Source: Planctomycetaceae bacterium
GTDB lineage: Bacteria > Planctomycetota > Planctomycetia > Planctomycetales > Planctomycetaceae
DNA: 64,000 bases
Assembly: GCA_017795105.1 (NCBI GenBank)
Contig: CP051247.1
Span: forward strand, 3,802,001 to 3,866,000
Direction: 5' to 3'
A program made the translations under genes and the position numbers. The stretch's first letter is position 1; the number at the start of each line of letters is the position of its first letter. Shown piece after piece: positions 47,401 to 57,096 of this stretch. The notes below the pieces were generated by a model. It ran no database searches. It was given only the letters and a program-made list of their open reading frames with translations, and had not been told where the DNA came from.

Positions 47401-50400
47401 AGTGGAAGCGTGGTCTTCGCCGAAGGCCAGACGGTCGCCAACTTCTCGATCCAGGTCGCTGGCGACACCGATGCTGAGTCGGATGAGGACTTCACGGTCA
47501 CTCTGTCGAACATTCCATCGGCCTACACGACAACCGATGCGAACGCGACGACCACGATCACGGCCGACGACACGGGGATGGCACTGGCCGTCAGCACGGC
47601 GTCGGTGACCGAGAACGGTGCGACCAACATCGTTTATACGTTCACCCGCTCCGGTGTCGTGTCCGATCCGATGACAGCCAATTTCGACATTGGCGGCACG
47701 GCGACGTTCAATACCGACTACACGCAGAGTGGAGCCGCGACGTTCGACGGAACCAACGGCACGGTCACCTTCGCCGCCAATGTGACGACCGCCACCGTGA
47801 CCATCACGCCGACGGGCGATACGACCGTCGAGCTCGACGAAACGGTCAGCCTGACACTGGCGGCTGGAACGGGCTACGACATCGTCACGGCTGCTGCAGT
47901 CAGTTCCACGATTGCCAATGACGATGCGGCGACTTTCTCGATCGACAATGTCACTCACGACGAAGGTGATGCCGGCACGACCAGCTATGTGTTCACGGTG
48001 ACGTTGGACAATGCCGTCGACACGTCGATTGAAGTGGATTACGTGACCGCGGACAACACAGCCACGAGTGCCTCAAGCGACTATGCCGCCGTGGCGTCGA
48101 ACACGCTGACGTTCAACGGAACGGCTGGGGAGACGAAAACGATCACCGTGCTGGTCAATGGCGATGAAGTGACCGAACTCGATGAGAGCTTCTTCGTCAA
48201 CCTTTCGAATATCGCTGCTTCCGGTCGCAACGTGAGTTTCGCCGATTCCCAGGGGCTGGGAACAATTACCAACGACGACAGTTCGACCGTCTCCATTAAC
48301 GATGTTTCGATCAATGAAGGCAACGCTGGAACGACGAATCTTGTCTTCACGGCCACGCTTAACAACGCCGTGGATGCTGGCTTCAGTGTCGATTTCGCGA
48401 CCGCTGACAACACAGCTGCGGCGGGAACCGACTACACCGCCAATTCAGGCTCGGTGAACTTCGATGGCACCGCTGGAGAGACGGAAACGATCACCATTGT
48501 TCTCAGTGGGGATCAGGTTGTGGAACTCGATGAGACGTTCTACGTGAATCTATCCAATTTGCTGATCGCTGGCGGACGTGATGTCACGATCGCGGACGCT
48601 CAGGGCATCGGCACGATTACGAATGACGATTCAGCGGGACTCTGGATCAACGACGTCGCTCTGGATGAAGGGAACGCTGGAAACTCGGCATTTACCTTCA
48701 CCGTCAGACTCGACGCCGCAGTCGATGTCCAGACCACTGTGGACGTTTCCACGAACGGAGGGACCGCCACCGCAGGCAGCGATTACACGGCCATCGACGG
48801 ACAGACGCTGACTTTTGTCGGGAATGCCGATGAAACCCAGACCATTACGCTGCAGGTCATCGGAGACGAAATCGTCGAGTATTCGGAACTGGTCACGATG
48901 ATGCTGTCGAATCTGCAGGCGAGCGGTCGCAACGTGAGCATTGCTGACAGCCAGGGTTCGGCCGTTATCCTCAACGACGATCAGGCCTCATTGACAATCG
49001 GCGATGTCTTCAAGCGGGAAGGCACTGGCGACAGTCAGACGGTTTACGAATTCAACGTCCAGCTCGACAAGGAGGTGGACGGAGCCTTCCAGGTCGACTA
49101 TCGCTTCGACGATGTCACCGCCTATCTCAATTCCGACTACACGGTCGCTGGAGGAAATCACACCGGAACGCTCAACTTCACCGGACAGGCCGGTGAGCAG
49201 AAGACGCTTACAGCCTACGTGAATGCCGATGCGAATGTTGAGTACGACGAAACCTTCCGCGTCGCCCTCTTCGATCTGATGAACGGCGGACTGGATATTG
49301 TTCTGTCCGACGCCGTCGCCACCGGCTTCATCGGCAACGATGATCGGGCCCTTGTTTCCGTTGGTGATATCGTTACGGATGAAGACCAGAATCCAACCGT
49401 GGAACTGACTCTCGACAACACCGTCGATCAGAACGTAACGGTTCACTACGAGATTCGTCATATCTCGACCGACGCGAGAGATTTCACGACGTTGACGGGC
49501 TCGGCTACGATTCTGGCCGGCCACGATTCGGAAAGCGTCCGATTGCCCGTCATCGCCGACGGGGACATCGAGTACAACGAACAGTTCGAGTTCGTGATTA
49601 CATCGATTGACTCGCGCGGAGCATTTGTTGAGGTTGAAGACAATACCGCACAGGTCACGATCCGCAACGACGATTCTTCGACCATCACCGGCTTGAGCAA
49701 CGGCAACTGGTTTATGACCTCAGCCGATGCCGAGGGCAATTATTCCAACAGCCTGGCAGCCGCTTCGCCGGGGAACTTCATGGAGAGCTTCCAGGGAGAC
49801 TTCAACGGCGACGGCGAACAGGATATCGCCCTGCGGATGGACAACGGGGACTGGCAGGTCGGCCTCTGGAGTGGCGATGGGAACTACCACTTTGAGAACT
49901 GGGGCAACTGGCGGGCGCACGATGTCCGGTCGATCGTCGTCGGCGACTTCAACAACGATGGACGCGACGACATTGCCGGCTTGTTCCGTGCTGGTGGCAT
50001 GGGACGCTGGTGGGTCGCCGAGTCGAGCGGATCAGACTTCACGAACCGTGCCTGGGGACTCTACGGCAAGTATGCCCATATCGACCAGGTCGTGGTCGGC
50101 CAGTTCGATGGTGTGCGGGGAAGCGATCTGGCGATCCTGTCCGACACCGGCGTCTGGTGGATTACTCGGGCGGCGACCGGTCAGTTCAGCAACTCGCGAG
50201 GAGCCGACTGGCGTGGCACGGGATCGATCGATCACGTGAGTGTGGGCGACTTCAACAACGACGGACGGGATGACATCACCGCCATTCGTCAGGTGGGCCG
50301 TCAGAACTCCGTCCGCAGCGACGTGGCTCTCTCGGCAGGAGCCATGTTCAACACCGAGACCTGGAAAGTCTGGGACAACGTCGATGCCAGTAACATACAG

Positions 50401-50832
50401 CTGGCCATGGCCGGTGACTTCAATGGCGACAAGCGGGACGACATCGCAGTCGTAATCAACTCGCGGGAATGGCATGTTGGGCTGTCGACGGACGATCGAT
50501 TCCAGACGTCACTCTGGCTGAATTACGACGCCAGCGCCACGGGGCTCGTTGATATCCATATCGGACAAAGCAACGGGGATGAATACGCCGACATTCTGGC
50601 TCGCCGTCCCGATACCGAACGCTGGATCAGTCTCGAATCGACGGGAGACGGTCTGCGTGGTCGTGGTCTGATCACCTGGGACGCCGATGGAAACTGGGAA
50701 CACGTCCAGGTTCAGCGGAACGACGGCGACTATCACGATCCTGCCGGCACGATTCCGGAACCCGTACCAGCGGCTCCTGACTTCGAAGAGTTCGGAGCCG
50801 GCGACCTGCTCGATCTTCTCTCGGGCCAGTAA
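44452..50832 (+). CDS. Giant exported LEPR-XLL/Calx-beta/FG-GAP repeat protein
   Basis: About 2126 residues from ATG 44452; ATG 44332 is an alternative. The N-terminus has a basic stretch (ARISKRRAEKIRP) and then VLEGRTLLAS, matching the planctomycete LEPR-XLL export motif, followed by a CSLREA-like segment (SLADDITSDNEMTLREAILL). A glycine-rich beta-helix-like region spans 44930-45660. Two similar units (THFKIEGITGGTFYKDAAFT; THIKITGITNGSLFLDAAKT) lie at 46690-47060. Seven Calx-beta domains follow (about 47220-49675), most with the DxTxELDE-type calcium motif and ending in NDD. Six FG-GAP/VCBS-like repeats (GDFNNDGRDDI type) fill 49760-50740. No dockerin, PEP-CTERM or TM anchor is seen at the end. 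It is probably a calcium-binding cell-surface or matrix protein involved in adhesion. Confidence 0.88.
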   Translation: MMFNSRSRSARISKRRAEKIRPQFGASEVLEGRTLLASVTVNSLADDITSDNEMTLREAILLINHGGDSNAALGRALTGGETIQTDFGGGWGVGDQILFDGSLAGDSIVLKNGTLSVSESVIIRGLGAENLTISGDDTSRVFTVESGTVHLAHLTIADGLAQGGDGGASEFGGGGGGGAGLGGGVFVNTGADVTIQNVILSGNRAVGGNGGDAGVPGAGTSAVAGGFTSTGGAAGTSSFVDGNFGVGGAGGAGTTVNNNAGGAGSQGNFAGGGGGGGGGGFNGTRLLGGAAGSRGTVSNDLDHSDQSLNILPGVGNGKEGADGIDGSNGVDYSWDIPAGTSGGGGGGAGLGGGIFVRSGGALTVVDSYFGANEAIGGDPGRRGEGYGVGKGGSIFAMDGVTVNHYGTTFGHGSQDANIGSTPNQFPSNPSSTVAGRQGLWGTFSRTLPAKAYHDGPAVPESLEYTYLNPGVQDPRAGSMDPDGGTDTLVSDILARLGRGGLRTEVANPTALAITSIDSTNGLWQYSEDGIDWTDLTNVSESNALLLSGTWHLSFIPNAGFNTVLGDQPTMTFRSWDETGGVAGDFVDTSVNGGMTPFSTAEATAVVNVSDPVYFDDGNELFNEGITLFMTPDEYFQSRFALDAFKTTGSGEFRFTITGVGGVWAGGSSVSSVGARVYNGNDEIYGYSNVRVGTIQFASVDAFSDVDGNVSQSIFNANIRVGDFTDVNTDSGAIAIIRNQTSRVAGATHFKIEGITGGTFYKDAAFTQAVSEGEFISYGNGNVYLYFRPDVDFAGDATYTTIDSTSNNDGGLLIRDGYVAQASLTDAITLNQSDISSTHIKITGITNGSLFLDAAKTMSVSNGDFVAWDGSTIDLYFEASGGVRRGTGSFTYEETIGADDGGLLGGATAFSLSIIPDHVVTVLAPVVTLNASESEIVEGDSGTTTINYTVRRSSTDSSTLPAATYNYAVTGDVNADDFAGGVLPSGSVVFAEGQTVANFSIQVAGDTDAESDEDFTVTLSNIPSAYTTTDANATTTITADDTGMALAVSTASVTENGATNIVYTFTRSGVVSDPMTANFDIGGTATFNTDYTQSGAATFDGTNGTVTFAANVTTATVTITPTGDTTVELDETVSLTLAAGTGYDIVTAAAVSSTIANDDAATFSIDNVTHDEGDAGTTSYVFTVTLDNAVDTSIEVDYVTADNTATSASSDYAAVASNTLTFNGTAGETKTITVLVNGDEVTELDESFFVNLSNIAASGRNVSFADSQGLGTITNDDSSTVSINDVSINEGNAGTTNLVFTATLNNAVDAGFSVDFATADNTAAAGTDYTANSGSVNFDGTAGETETITIVLSGDQVVELDETFYVNLSNLLIAGGRDVTIADAQGIGTITNDDSAGLWINDVALDEGNAGNSAFTFTVRLDAAVDVQTTVDVSTNGGTATAGSDYTAIDGQTLTFVGNADETQTITLQVIGDEIVEYSELVTMMLSNLQASGRNVSIADSQGSAVILNDDQASLTIGDVFKREGTGDSQTVYEFNVQLDKEVDGAFQVDYRFDDVTAYLNSDYTVAGGNHTGTLNFTGQAGEQKTLTAYVNADANVEYDETFRVALFDLMNGGLDIVLSDAVATGFIGNDDRALVSVGDIVTDEDQNPTVELTLDNTVDQNVTVHYEIRHISTDARDFTTLTGSATILAGHDSESVRLPVIADGDIEYNEQFEFVITSIDSRGAFVEVEDNTAQVTIRNDDSSTITGLSNGNWFMTSADAEGNYSNSLAAASPGNFMESFQGDFNGDGEQDIALRMDNGDWQVGLWSGDGNYHFENWGNWRAHDVRSIVVGDFNNDGRDDIAGLFRAGGMGRWWVAESSGSDFTNRAWGLYGKYAHIDQVVVGQFDGVRGSDLAILSDTGVWWITRAATGQFSNSRGADWRGTGSIDHVSVGDFNNDGRDDITAIRQVGRQNSVRSDVALSAGAMFNTETWKVWDNVDASNIQLAMAGDFNGDKRDDIAVVINSREWHVGLSTDDRFQTSLWLNYDASATGLVDIHIGQSNGDEYADILARRPDTERWISLESTGDGLRGRGLITWDADGNWEHVQVQRNDGDYHDPAGTIPEPVPAAPDFEEFGAGDLLDLLSGQ

Positions 50833-50850
50833 TTGATCGACGAGTCAACG

Positions 50851-50889
50851 AAAAACGGGAGGCGGTCGTAATGACTGCCTCCCGTTTTT
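50851..50889. terminator. Bidirectional terminator between the giant gene and transaldolase
   Basis: A perfect 13 bp inverted repeat AAAAACGGGAGGC (50851-50863) / GCCTCCCGTTTTT (50877-50889) extends inward by GGTC/GACT, leaving a five-base loop. There are A-tracts on the left and T-tracts on the right, so it works for both strands. The plus gene ends 19 bp before it and the minus gene 20 bp after it. Confidence 0.92.
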
Positions 50890-50908
50890 ATGTTGTTCTT
50901 ACCGACTC

Positions 50909-51964
<1,056 letters not shown>

Positions 51965-52351
51965 TGAAAAATCCTTCGATCAAGCTGTGTGCCGGAGAGC
52001 GCGATTCCGACCTGATGTTCCTGTTTCTCAGGGAGCCGAACAGGATCGAGGCTCCCTCCGTTCGTTTGTAACCGACATTAATTCGGAAAACCACCCCGCT
52101 GATGCGATTCACACATCGACTGTGGAATTGTCGCAACATGCTTTGGAGCGATGTTGACGGTTTACAACGTGGGACGCCTCAATTGACTCGAAGCTGAAAC
52201 ATTCTGCATACGACAGAAACAGGCTGATTTGCCGGCTCGGAGCGTTCTGAGTCGTGGTCGGCCACGTGTTGGCACAACCGGATCAATTTTTCTCGGCATC
52301 CTTTTTGTTAGTCATTCCTTTGCAACGAATGACTACGTGACGGAGAGATGA
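51965..52351. other. Divergent upstream region of tal and the AAA/Fis regulator
   Basis: 387 bp with no gene. TTGGCAC occurs near 52270, but the partner -12 element of a sigma-54 promoter (TTGCW at the right spacing) is lacking. A 9 bp palindrome lies at 52309-52335 next to the regulator start. Confidence 0.45.
52309..52335. promoter_or_regulatory. Palindromic operator-like site upstream of the AAA/Fis regulator
   Basis: TAGTCATTC (52309-52317) and GAATGACTA (52327-52335) form a perfect inverted repeat with a 9 nt spacer. It ends 16 bp before the ATG, just ahead of the ribosome site GGAGAG. The half-site spacing, about two helical turns centre to centre, suits a dimeric regulator, perhaps the Fis-type helix-turn-helix encoded next to it. 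No T-run follows, so it is not a terminator. Confidence 0.5.
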
Positions 52352-53380
52352 ATGATCTGGACGAAAGCAACGCCACCGCGGGAGAATCCACGCGAACGCA
52401 GCGATCGTTTGCACGCAATACTGAGAGCCTGCAGACAACAACCGGTCGTACTTCTACTTGGAGAAGCAGGAACCGGGAAGTCGCACCTGGGCCAGTTGCT
52501 TCACGAGTTCGAACGATCGCCCGGCTGCCAGATGCAAGTCGTTGATCCTGATCGTTCCGTGCGACGTTCGCGTCGGTCGCAACTCGATCGATTGCGGCAT
52601 ACCGTCTGGAAGGCCCAGCTGTACAGTCCGACAACCGGGACGACGTTGATTGAGAACGTCGATCAGCTATCGGGGCATCAATTGCACGATGTCATCGGAC
52701 TCGTTCGCGGTCGTCTGACGAAGGCGGCGTCCGTCAGACCGGCACGCAGTCTGATTCTTACGGCTCGAACGCCGGTCGATCGAGCGACGGTGCATCCTTC
52801 GTTCGACGAACTGATCGCATTGCTGCAAGCTCACACGTATCGATTGCCGCCGCTGCGCGCTCAGCCGAGATTCATCGCTCCCCTTGTTCGCGAGTTTATC
52901 ACTACCGAAGCCGAAAACGCCGGAAGTCGGATCACGCGAATCGCGGCGGAAGTGATTGAATGTCTGCACCAGCACGACTGGCCGGGGAATGTTCGCGAAC
53001 TCAGAAATGTGGTTCTCGAAGCGATTGGGCAATGTTCCGATGGGGTCTTCGCACCGCATCATCTTCCCCAAGAGTTTCGACCGCGTTCCGCCAGTTTCGG
53101 TTCCGAACTGGAGTCGCGGACGACGATGTTTCCCGCAGGTCCGTCGCCGAATGGTGACTACGCGATTCGCATTGAACGTCGACCGGAAACCGCAGTCTCA
53201 TCTTCGAGCATCGTCGATGGAGTCGCCTCGATGGAACGCAGTATGATTACGTCGGCTCTGGAAGAGTGCCAGTTCAACCGGACCCGAGCCGCGCAGGTGC
53301 TCGGGATCAGTCGGGTGACGCTCTACAACAAAATGCGTCGACTGGGAATGCCGACCACACTCGCCTCATCCAGTGACTGA
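52352..53380 (+). CDS. Degenerate sigma-54-activator-like AAA+/Fis regulator
   Basis: 342 residues, GGAGAG before the ATG. It begins directly with an AAA+ domain: Walker A VVLLLGEAGTGKSHLGQLLH, but the region that should carry GAFTGA is replaced by SQLDRLRHTVWKAQLYSPTT. The Walker B-like strand reads GTTLIENVDQLSG, without the usual acidic DE pair. The C-terminal AAA lid is intact (LHQHDWPGNVRELRNVVLEA), as is a Fis-type helix-turn-helix (CQFNRTRAAQVLGISRVTLY). There is no receiver or PAS input domain. Without GAFTGA it probably cannot open sigma-54 promoters and may act as a plain DNA-binding regulator. The 3' end overlaps the convergent MOSC gene by 15 bp. Confidence 0.85.
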   Translation: MIWTKATPPRENPRERSDRLHAILRACRQQPVVLLLGEAGTGKSHLGQLLHEFERSPGCQMQVVDPDRSVRRSRRSQLDRLRHTVWKAQLYSPTTGTTLIENVDQLSGHQLHDVIGLVRGRLTKAASVRPARSLILTARTPVDRATVHPSFDELIALLQAHTYRLPPLRAQPRFIAPLVREFITTEAENAGSRITRIAAEVIECLHQHDWPGNVRELRNVVLEAIGQCSDGVFAPHHLPQEFRPRSASFGSELESRTTMFPAGPSPNGDYAIRIERRPETAVSSSSIVDGVASMERSMITSALEECQFNRTRAAQVLGISRVTLYNKMRRLGMPTTLASSSD

Positions 53381-54160
53381 GTCACCGGTTTGCAGGACGC
53401 CTTGCCTCTGACCTGAAGCCAGCCGTGTGTTAACCGCCAGCCGGTAGTAGTGGTTGAAGTGGTCGGTGGCGACGTCGTTCGGCAACGATTCCCGCCGGTA
53501 TTGCGAAAAGAGTTTCTGGAACTTCGGATACGGTTCGGCGGTCTGCGGGTCCCTTGAGGGGACCACGCATCGCTGACACGGATTGACGCCGAGCAGACGG
53601 ACGTCGCCGATTTGGAACTCCCGGGGCTCCTCCGGCGGGCCAAACAGCCGGTCTTCCCAGAAGGGCTTCGGAGCGTCCAATTCTAAATTCGCCCGGAAGC
53701 GAAGTCGCAGGCTCTCGATGGTCAACTCCGGAAACCAGGCCGTCAACTGCAGAAGAGTCGCGAGGCTGATGATCGTCGGTCCGTGAGCTTCGGAATCGTC
53801 GGGGAAGCCGCCGTCTGGATTCTCGGCAATGCGGACATGCTGGTCGAGCCGATCGCTGAACCAGGCTCCGAGACGTCCCAGATCGCCTGGAATCGCGAAG
53901 GTGTCCGCTGTCCCTTCAGTCGTCAGATCCGAGACGGTAACGGACGACAGATCATCGGCAAAGGCACAATCGATCTGCTGCAGTCGAGCGTAGCGTTTGG
54001 CGTTGATGATCTTGTCGTTCTCGTCCAGCAATGCCCAACGGCGATCATGCTCCAGGGAGCCGACGGGCAGAATACCGGCTGCTGACACCTGAAGCCCGGG
54101 AAGCGACTTGATCGGATAAACGTCGATCCGCCCCAGGGTGACAGGGGACGCATCACTCAT
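53366..54160 (-). CDS. MOSC domain protein (MOSC N-terminal beta-barrel plus MOSC)
   Basis: 264 residues from ATG 54160, which overlaps the stop of the PepF gene by 8 bp; the longer frame upstream is antisense-like. The N-terminal domain (LGRIDVYPIKSLPGLQVSAA; EHDRRWALLDENDKIINAKR) and the C-terminal MOSC domain (RLRFRANLELDAPKPFWEDR; LLGVNPCQRCVVPSRDPQTA) match the mARC/YcbX group. That group binds molybdenum cofactor through the conserved Cys in NPCxRC and reduces N-hydroxylated compounds. There is no ferredoxin domain at the end, unlike YcbX. It probably shares a transcript with pepF and pyrF upstream. Confidence 0.9.
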   Translation of the reverse strand: MSDASPVTLGRIDVYPIKSLPGLQVSAAGILPVGSLEHDRRWALLDENDKIINAKRYARLQQIDCAFADDLSSVTVSDLTTEGTADTFAIPGDLGRLGAWFSDRLDQHVRIAENPDGGFPDDSEAHGPTIISLATLLQLTAWFPELTIESLRLRFRANLELDAPKPFWEDRLFGPPEEPREFQIGDVRLLGVNPCQRCVVPSRDPQTAEPYPKFQKLFSQYRRESLPNDVATDHFNHYYRLAVNTRLASGQRQGVLQTGDSVTG

Positions 54161-55949
54161 GAGGTTCGACTCCGGCCAACTCGCAGAATCGATCGACTCG
54201 CTCGCGGATCGGTTGCAGCGCTTCATTCCAGAATGCTTCCGATTCCAGATCGAAACCAAACGCTTCGCGAGCAGCGGTCAGTGCCGACGGCCCTCCCGTG
54301 GAAATCAGGAACTGGTCGTAACGGTTCGGGAAGCCCTGAGGTTGCTGGAGAGCCTCCTGGAAGATCCGCTGGGACAGCAGATATCCGAACGTGTACGGGA
54401 AGTTGTAGAACGGTTCGTCGCTGATGTAAAAGTGCAGCTTCGAGATCCAGAAGGTCGGATTGTAGCCCTCTTCAGAGAGGGCATTCTGAAACGCTTTCTT
54501 CTGAGCCTTGACCATCATCTCGTTGAGCTGATCCGGAGTCAGCTCGCCGTTTGGTCGCTGTTGATAAAGATCGTTCTCGAACAGGTAGCGGCAGTGGATG
54601 TTGAGCAGGAAACCGACCGCATCGGTAATCTGACGATCCAGCATTTCCAGTTTCTGTTCGCGATCGGTCAGCGATTCAAACCGTTCGGCCGAGACGATTG
54701 TCTCGGCAAAGGTCGAAGCGGTTTCCGCCAGCGACATCGGGTACATCTGCATGACGACCGGATGATTCCGCAACACCCAGGCGTGATACGAATGGCCGAG
54801 CTCGTGGGCCAGCGTCGACAGGCTGTCTTCGGTATCGCGGTAGGTCATGAAGATCCGCGTTTCGCCCGACTTGGGGAAGTCGATGCAAAAGCCCCCCTGC
54901 CGTTTGCCAACGCGGTTCTCTGCTTCGATCCAGCGACCATCCAGCGCCACATCGGCGAACTGCCCCAAAGGATCGTGGAATTTGTGGAAGGCATTGTGAA
55001 TGACATCGCAGGCGAGCTGGTAATCGGGCTTCCCGGCCGACCTGGTCAGCGGACAGTCGAGATCGAACCAGCAGATCTCCGGCAGGTCGAGCATTCGCTG
55101 CTTGGTCTTCAAGTAGCGGACCAGCTGGGGCGTAAACGCAGTGATGGCCGACCACATCGCGTCGATTGCTTTTCGCGACACGCGATTCTGCTGCATTGGG
55201 ATGGTCAGGTAACTCTCGCGACCGGCGTATTTGTCGACGGTCAGGCGTGATCCGACGATGTGATTCAGTGCCGCGGCAGCCGTGGGGGCGATTGATTCCC
55301 AGGCTTTATCGGTTGCGTGGAAATGGTTTTCCCGTTCGGAACGGTCGGGACCATCGCAGGCGACCTGTCCCGGGGATTTCTGAACCAGTTCGCCCTTCTC
55401 CATCACGGTGATTTTCACCGAGGAAGAGAGATCGTCATAAAGGCGACTCCAGGCACTCAAGCCGTCGATATTCAACTCAGCAGCGAAGTCCGACAGTTGA
55501 TCGGGCAATCGAGCACCCGCTTCGTTACGTCGCCGCTCGAGGAAACCGCGAACATCGTCGACGAGGGAATCGGCCATCAGGCTGGCCCATTCTTCGGAGG
55601 AGAAACTGCCAATCAACCGGTCGAGCTGGTGATCGGCTTTCTCGACGGCGGACAGCACGGCGGCCATGGTCGACTCGGCCTGCCGATAGGCCTCGACATC
55701 GCATTGGGCCGAGGCGTAGCAGGCCGTCAAAGAATTGGCCTGCCAGTATTCCTGGCGACATTCTCCGTATTGCGAAACCAGCTCGGCCAGTTTCGCAGCG
55801 GTGACTTCATCGCCGGAGTCGATGATCCTCTGCACGTTTGCGGCGAATTTGCCGTACAGCTCACGAATCTGAGCCTGCCACTGGGAGTAGTTTTCTGTCC
55901 CGGGTTCCGGCCCCAGTGACGACAAAGACCAACTGATCGCGTATGCCAT
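54153..55949 (-). CDS. pepF: Oligoendopeptidase F-type M3 metallopeptidase
   Basis: 598 residues. The zinc motif is STLAHELGHSYHAWVLRN around residue 380, with the downstream Glu in SLAETASTFAETIVSAERFE. The N-terminal half is the helical M3 domain (LYGKFAANVQRIIDSGDEVT; LQRLIGSF-like segment DHQLDRLIGSFSSEEWASLM). The C-terminal segment GGPSALTAAREAFGFDLESE is typical of the PepF/YjbG group. It cleaves small peptides in the cytoplasm. It lies 12 bp downstream of pyrF and overlaps the MOSC gene, so the three form an operon. Confidence 0.92.
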   Translation of the reverse strand: MAYAISWSLSSLGPEPGTENYSQWQAQIRELYGKFAANVQRIIDSGDEVTAAKLAELVSQYGECRQEYWQANSLTACYASAQCDVEAYRQAESTMAAVLSAVEKADHQLDRLIGSFSSEEWASLMADSLVDDVRGFLERRRNEAGARLPDQLSDFAAELNIDGLSAWSRLYDDLSSSVKITVMEKGELVQKSPGQVACDGPDRSERENHFHATDKAWESIAPTAAAALNHIVGSRLTVDKYAGRESYLTIPMQQNRVSRKAIDAMWSAITAFTPQLVRYLKTKQRMLDLPEICWFDLDCPLTRSAGKPDYQLACDVIHNAFHKFHDPLGQFADVALDGRWIEAENRVGKRQGGFCIDFPKSGETRIFMTYRDTEDSLSTLAHELGHSYHAWVLRNHPVVMQMYPMSLAETASTFAETIVSAERFESLTDREQKLEMLDRQITDAVGFLLNIHCRYLFENDLYQQRPNGELTPDQLNEMMVKAQKKAFQNALSEEGYNPTFWISKLHFYISDEPFYNFPYTFGYLLSQRIFQEALQQPQGFPNRYDQFLISTGGPSALTAAREAFGFDLESEAFWNEALQPIRERVDRFCELAGVEPHE

Positions 55950-55961
55950 CGGCGTTTTCTT

Positions 55962-56915
55962 TCATTCAGAACGCAAGACCCCTGCGGGCGTATTCTGAGC
56001 AAAGTCCTGAATCATGTCGAGGGTCGCCTGTTCCACGGCCTGTTCCCAGTCGCGAGTTGGGAACTGCGAGGCGTAAGGTTCGCGACGATAGGCAAAATTG
56101 ATTCCTCGGGAACTGTTGATAATGGCCCCCAGTCCGTCCGCATCGAATGCACTGGCCACATCCCCTGCTCCGCCCCCCTGGGCTCCATAGCCCGGGATGA
56201 GCAACGGGACATGGGGCATCGCCTGCCGAAGTTGTTTCAGCTCATCAGGATAGGTCGCACCGACAACTGCTCCGACGCAGCCGTACGCGGAGGAAGTCCG
56301 CTCGCACTCGGCAGCCGATTCCTGCTCCACAATCCCGGCGACTTTCTGATACAGCTTCTGTTCCTCGTGTTCGTGATCCTGGAAGGACGCCGCCCCGGGG
56401 TTACTGGTTCGGACCAGCACATACAAACCGGCTCCCCGTTCATGGCAGGTCTTGATAAAGGGCTGCAGAGTGTCGTGCCCCAGATACGGATTGACGGTGA
56501 GAGCATCGGCGGCAAAAGGAGCCCGGCTCGCATCTTCGCCGGCCAGATAGGCATCCGCGTAAGCTTCCGCGGTCGAGCCGATATCACTCCGTTTGGCATC
56601 ACAGATGACGATCAGCCCCTGCCGACGGGCATGCAGATTGACCCGCTGTAGCGCAAGCACGCCGGCCGGTCCGGCCTGTTCGAAGAATGCCGACTGCGGT
56701 TTAACAGCGGGCACGAGCGGAGCGACAACATCGATAATTCGCTTGCAGAATTCTTCGAACGCCAGGGCAGTGGTTGTAAACTGATCGCCGCCTGATTCCT
56801 GAGCCCGTTCCACGATCTCGTCGGGCAATTGATCGAACCGGGGATCGAGTCCGACCAGTGCCGGGGTTCCTTTTTTTGCAATTGCCTGATGCAGTCGTTC
56901 CGCAAAGCCACTCAT
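55962..56915 (-). CDS. pyrF: Orotidine-5'-phosphate decarboxylase (long, type 2 form)
   Basis: Makes UMP from OMP, the last step of de novo pyrimidine synthesis. The sequence begins FAERLHQAIAKKGTPALVGL, then DPRFDQLP. The catalytic Lys-Asp array is in GLIVICDAKRSDIGSTAEAY. Later parts are FAADALTVNPYLGHDTLQPF, GAGLYVLVRTSNPGAASFQD, GCVGAVVGATYPDELKQLRQ and LLIPGYGAQGGGAGDVASAF. At 317 aa it is of the longer ~270-320 aa group used by mycobacteria and many planctomycetes, not the ~230 aa E. coli type. GGAG precedes the ATG. First gene of the pyrF-pepF-MOSC run. Confidence 0.95.
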   Translation of the reverse strand: MSGFAERLHQAIAKKGTPALVGLDPRFDQLPDEIVERAQESGGDQFTTTALAFEEFCKRIIDVVAPLVPAVKPQSAFFEQAGPAGVLALQRVNLHARRQGLIVICDAKRSDIGSTAEAYADAYLAGEDASRAPFAADALTVNPYLGHDTLQPFIKTCHERGAGLYVLVRTSNPGAASFQDHEHEEQKLYQKVAGIVEQESAAECERTSSAYGCVGAVVGATYPDELKQLRQAMPHVPLLIPGYGAQGGGAGDVASAFDADGLGAIINSSRGINFAYRREPYASQFPTRDWEQAVEQATLDMIQDFAQNTPAGVLRSE

Positions 56916-57096
56916 GAGATCCGCTCCAGCCTCTCAAGTCCCGAAGAAGCACGGCAACGTCGCGACGAGAGACCGGGGCTATGGCAGAGCTCATCCGGAC
57001 ATCTCGCGGGAGGCTTGATGCGACTCCTGCCGATACATGCAGACGAACTATAACCGGGAGAGAATCGGCGTGGCAAACCCACGCCCGTGGTCAGTT

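Noticed and set aside
52265..52295. Sigma-54 promoter suggested by TTGGCAC
   Set aside because: No TTGCW element at the required spacing downstream of the GG.
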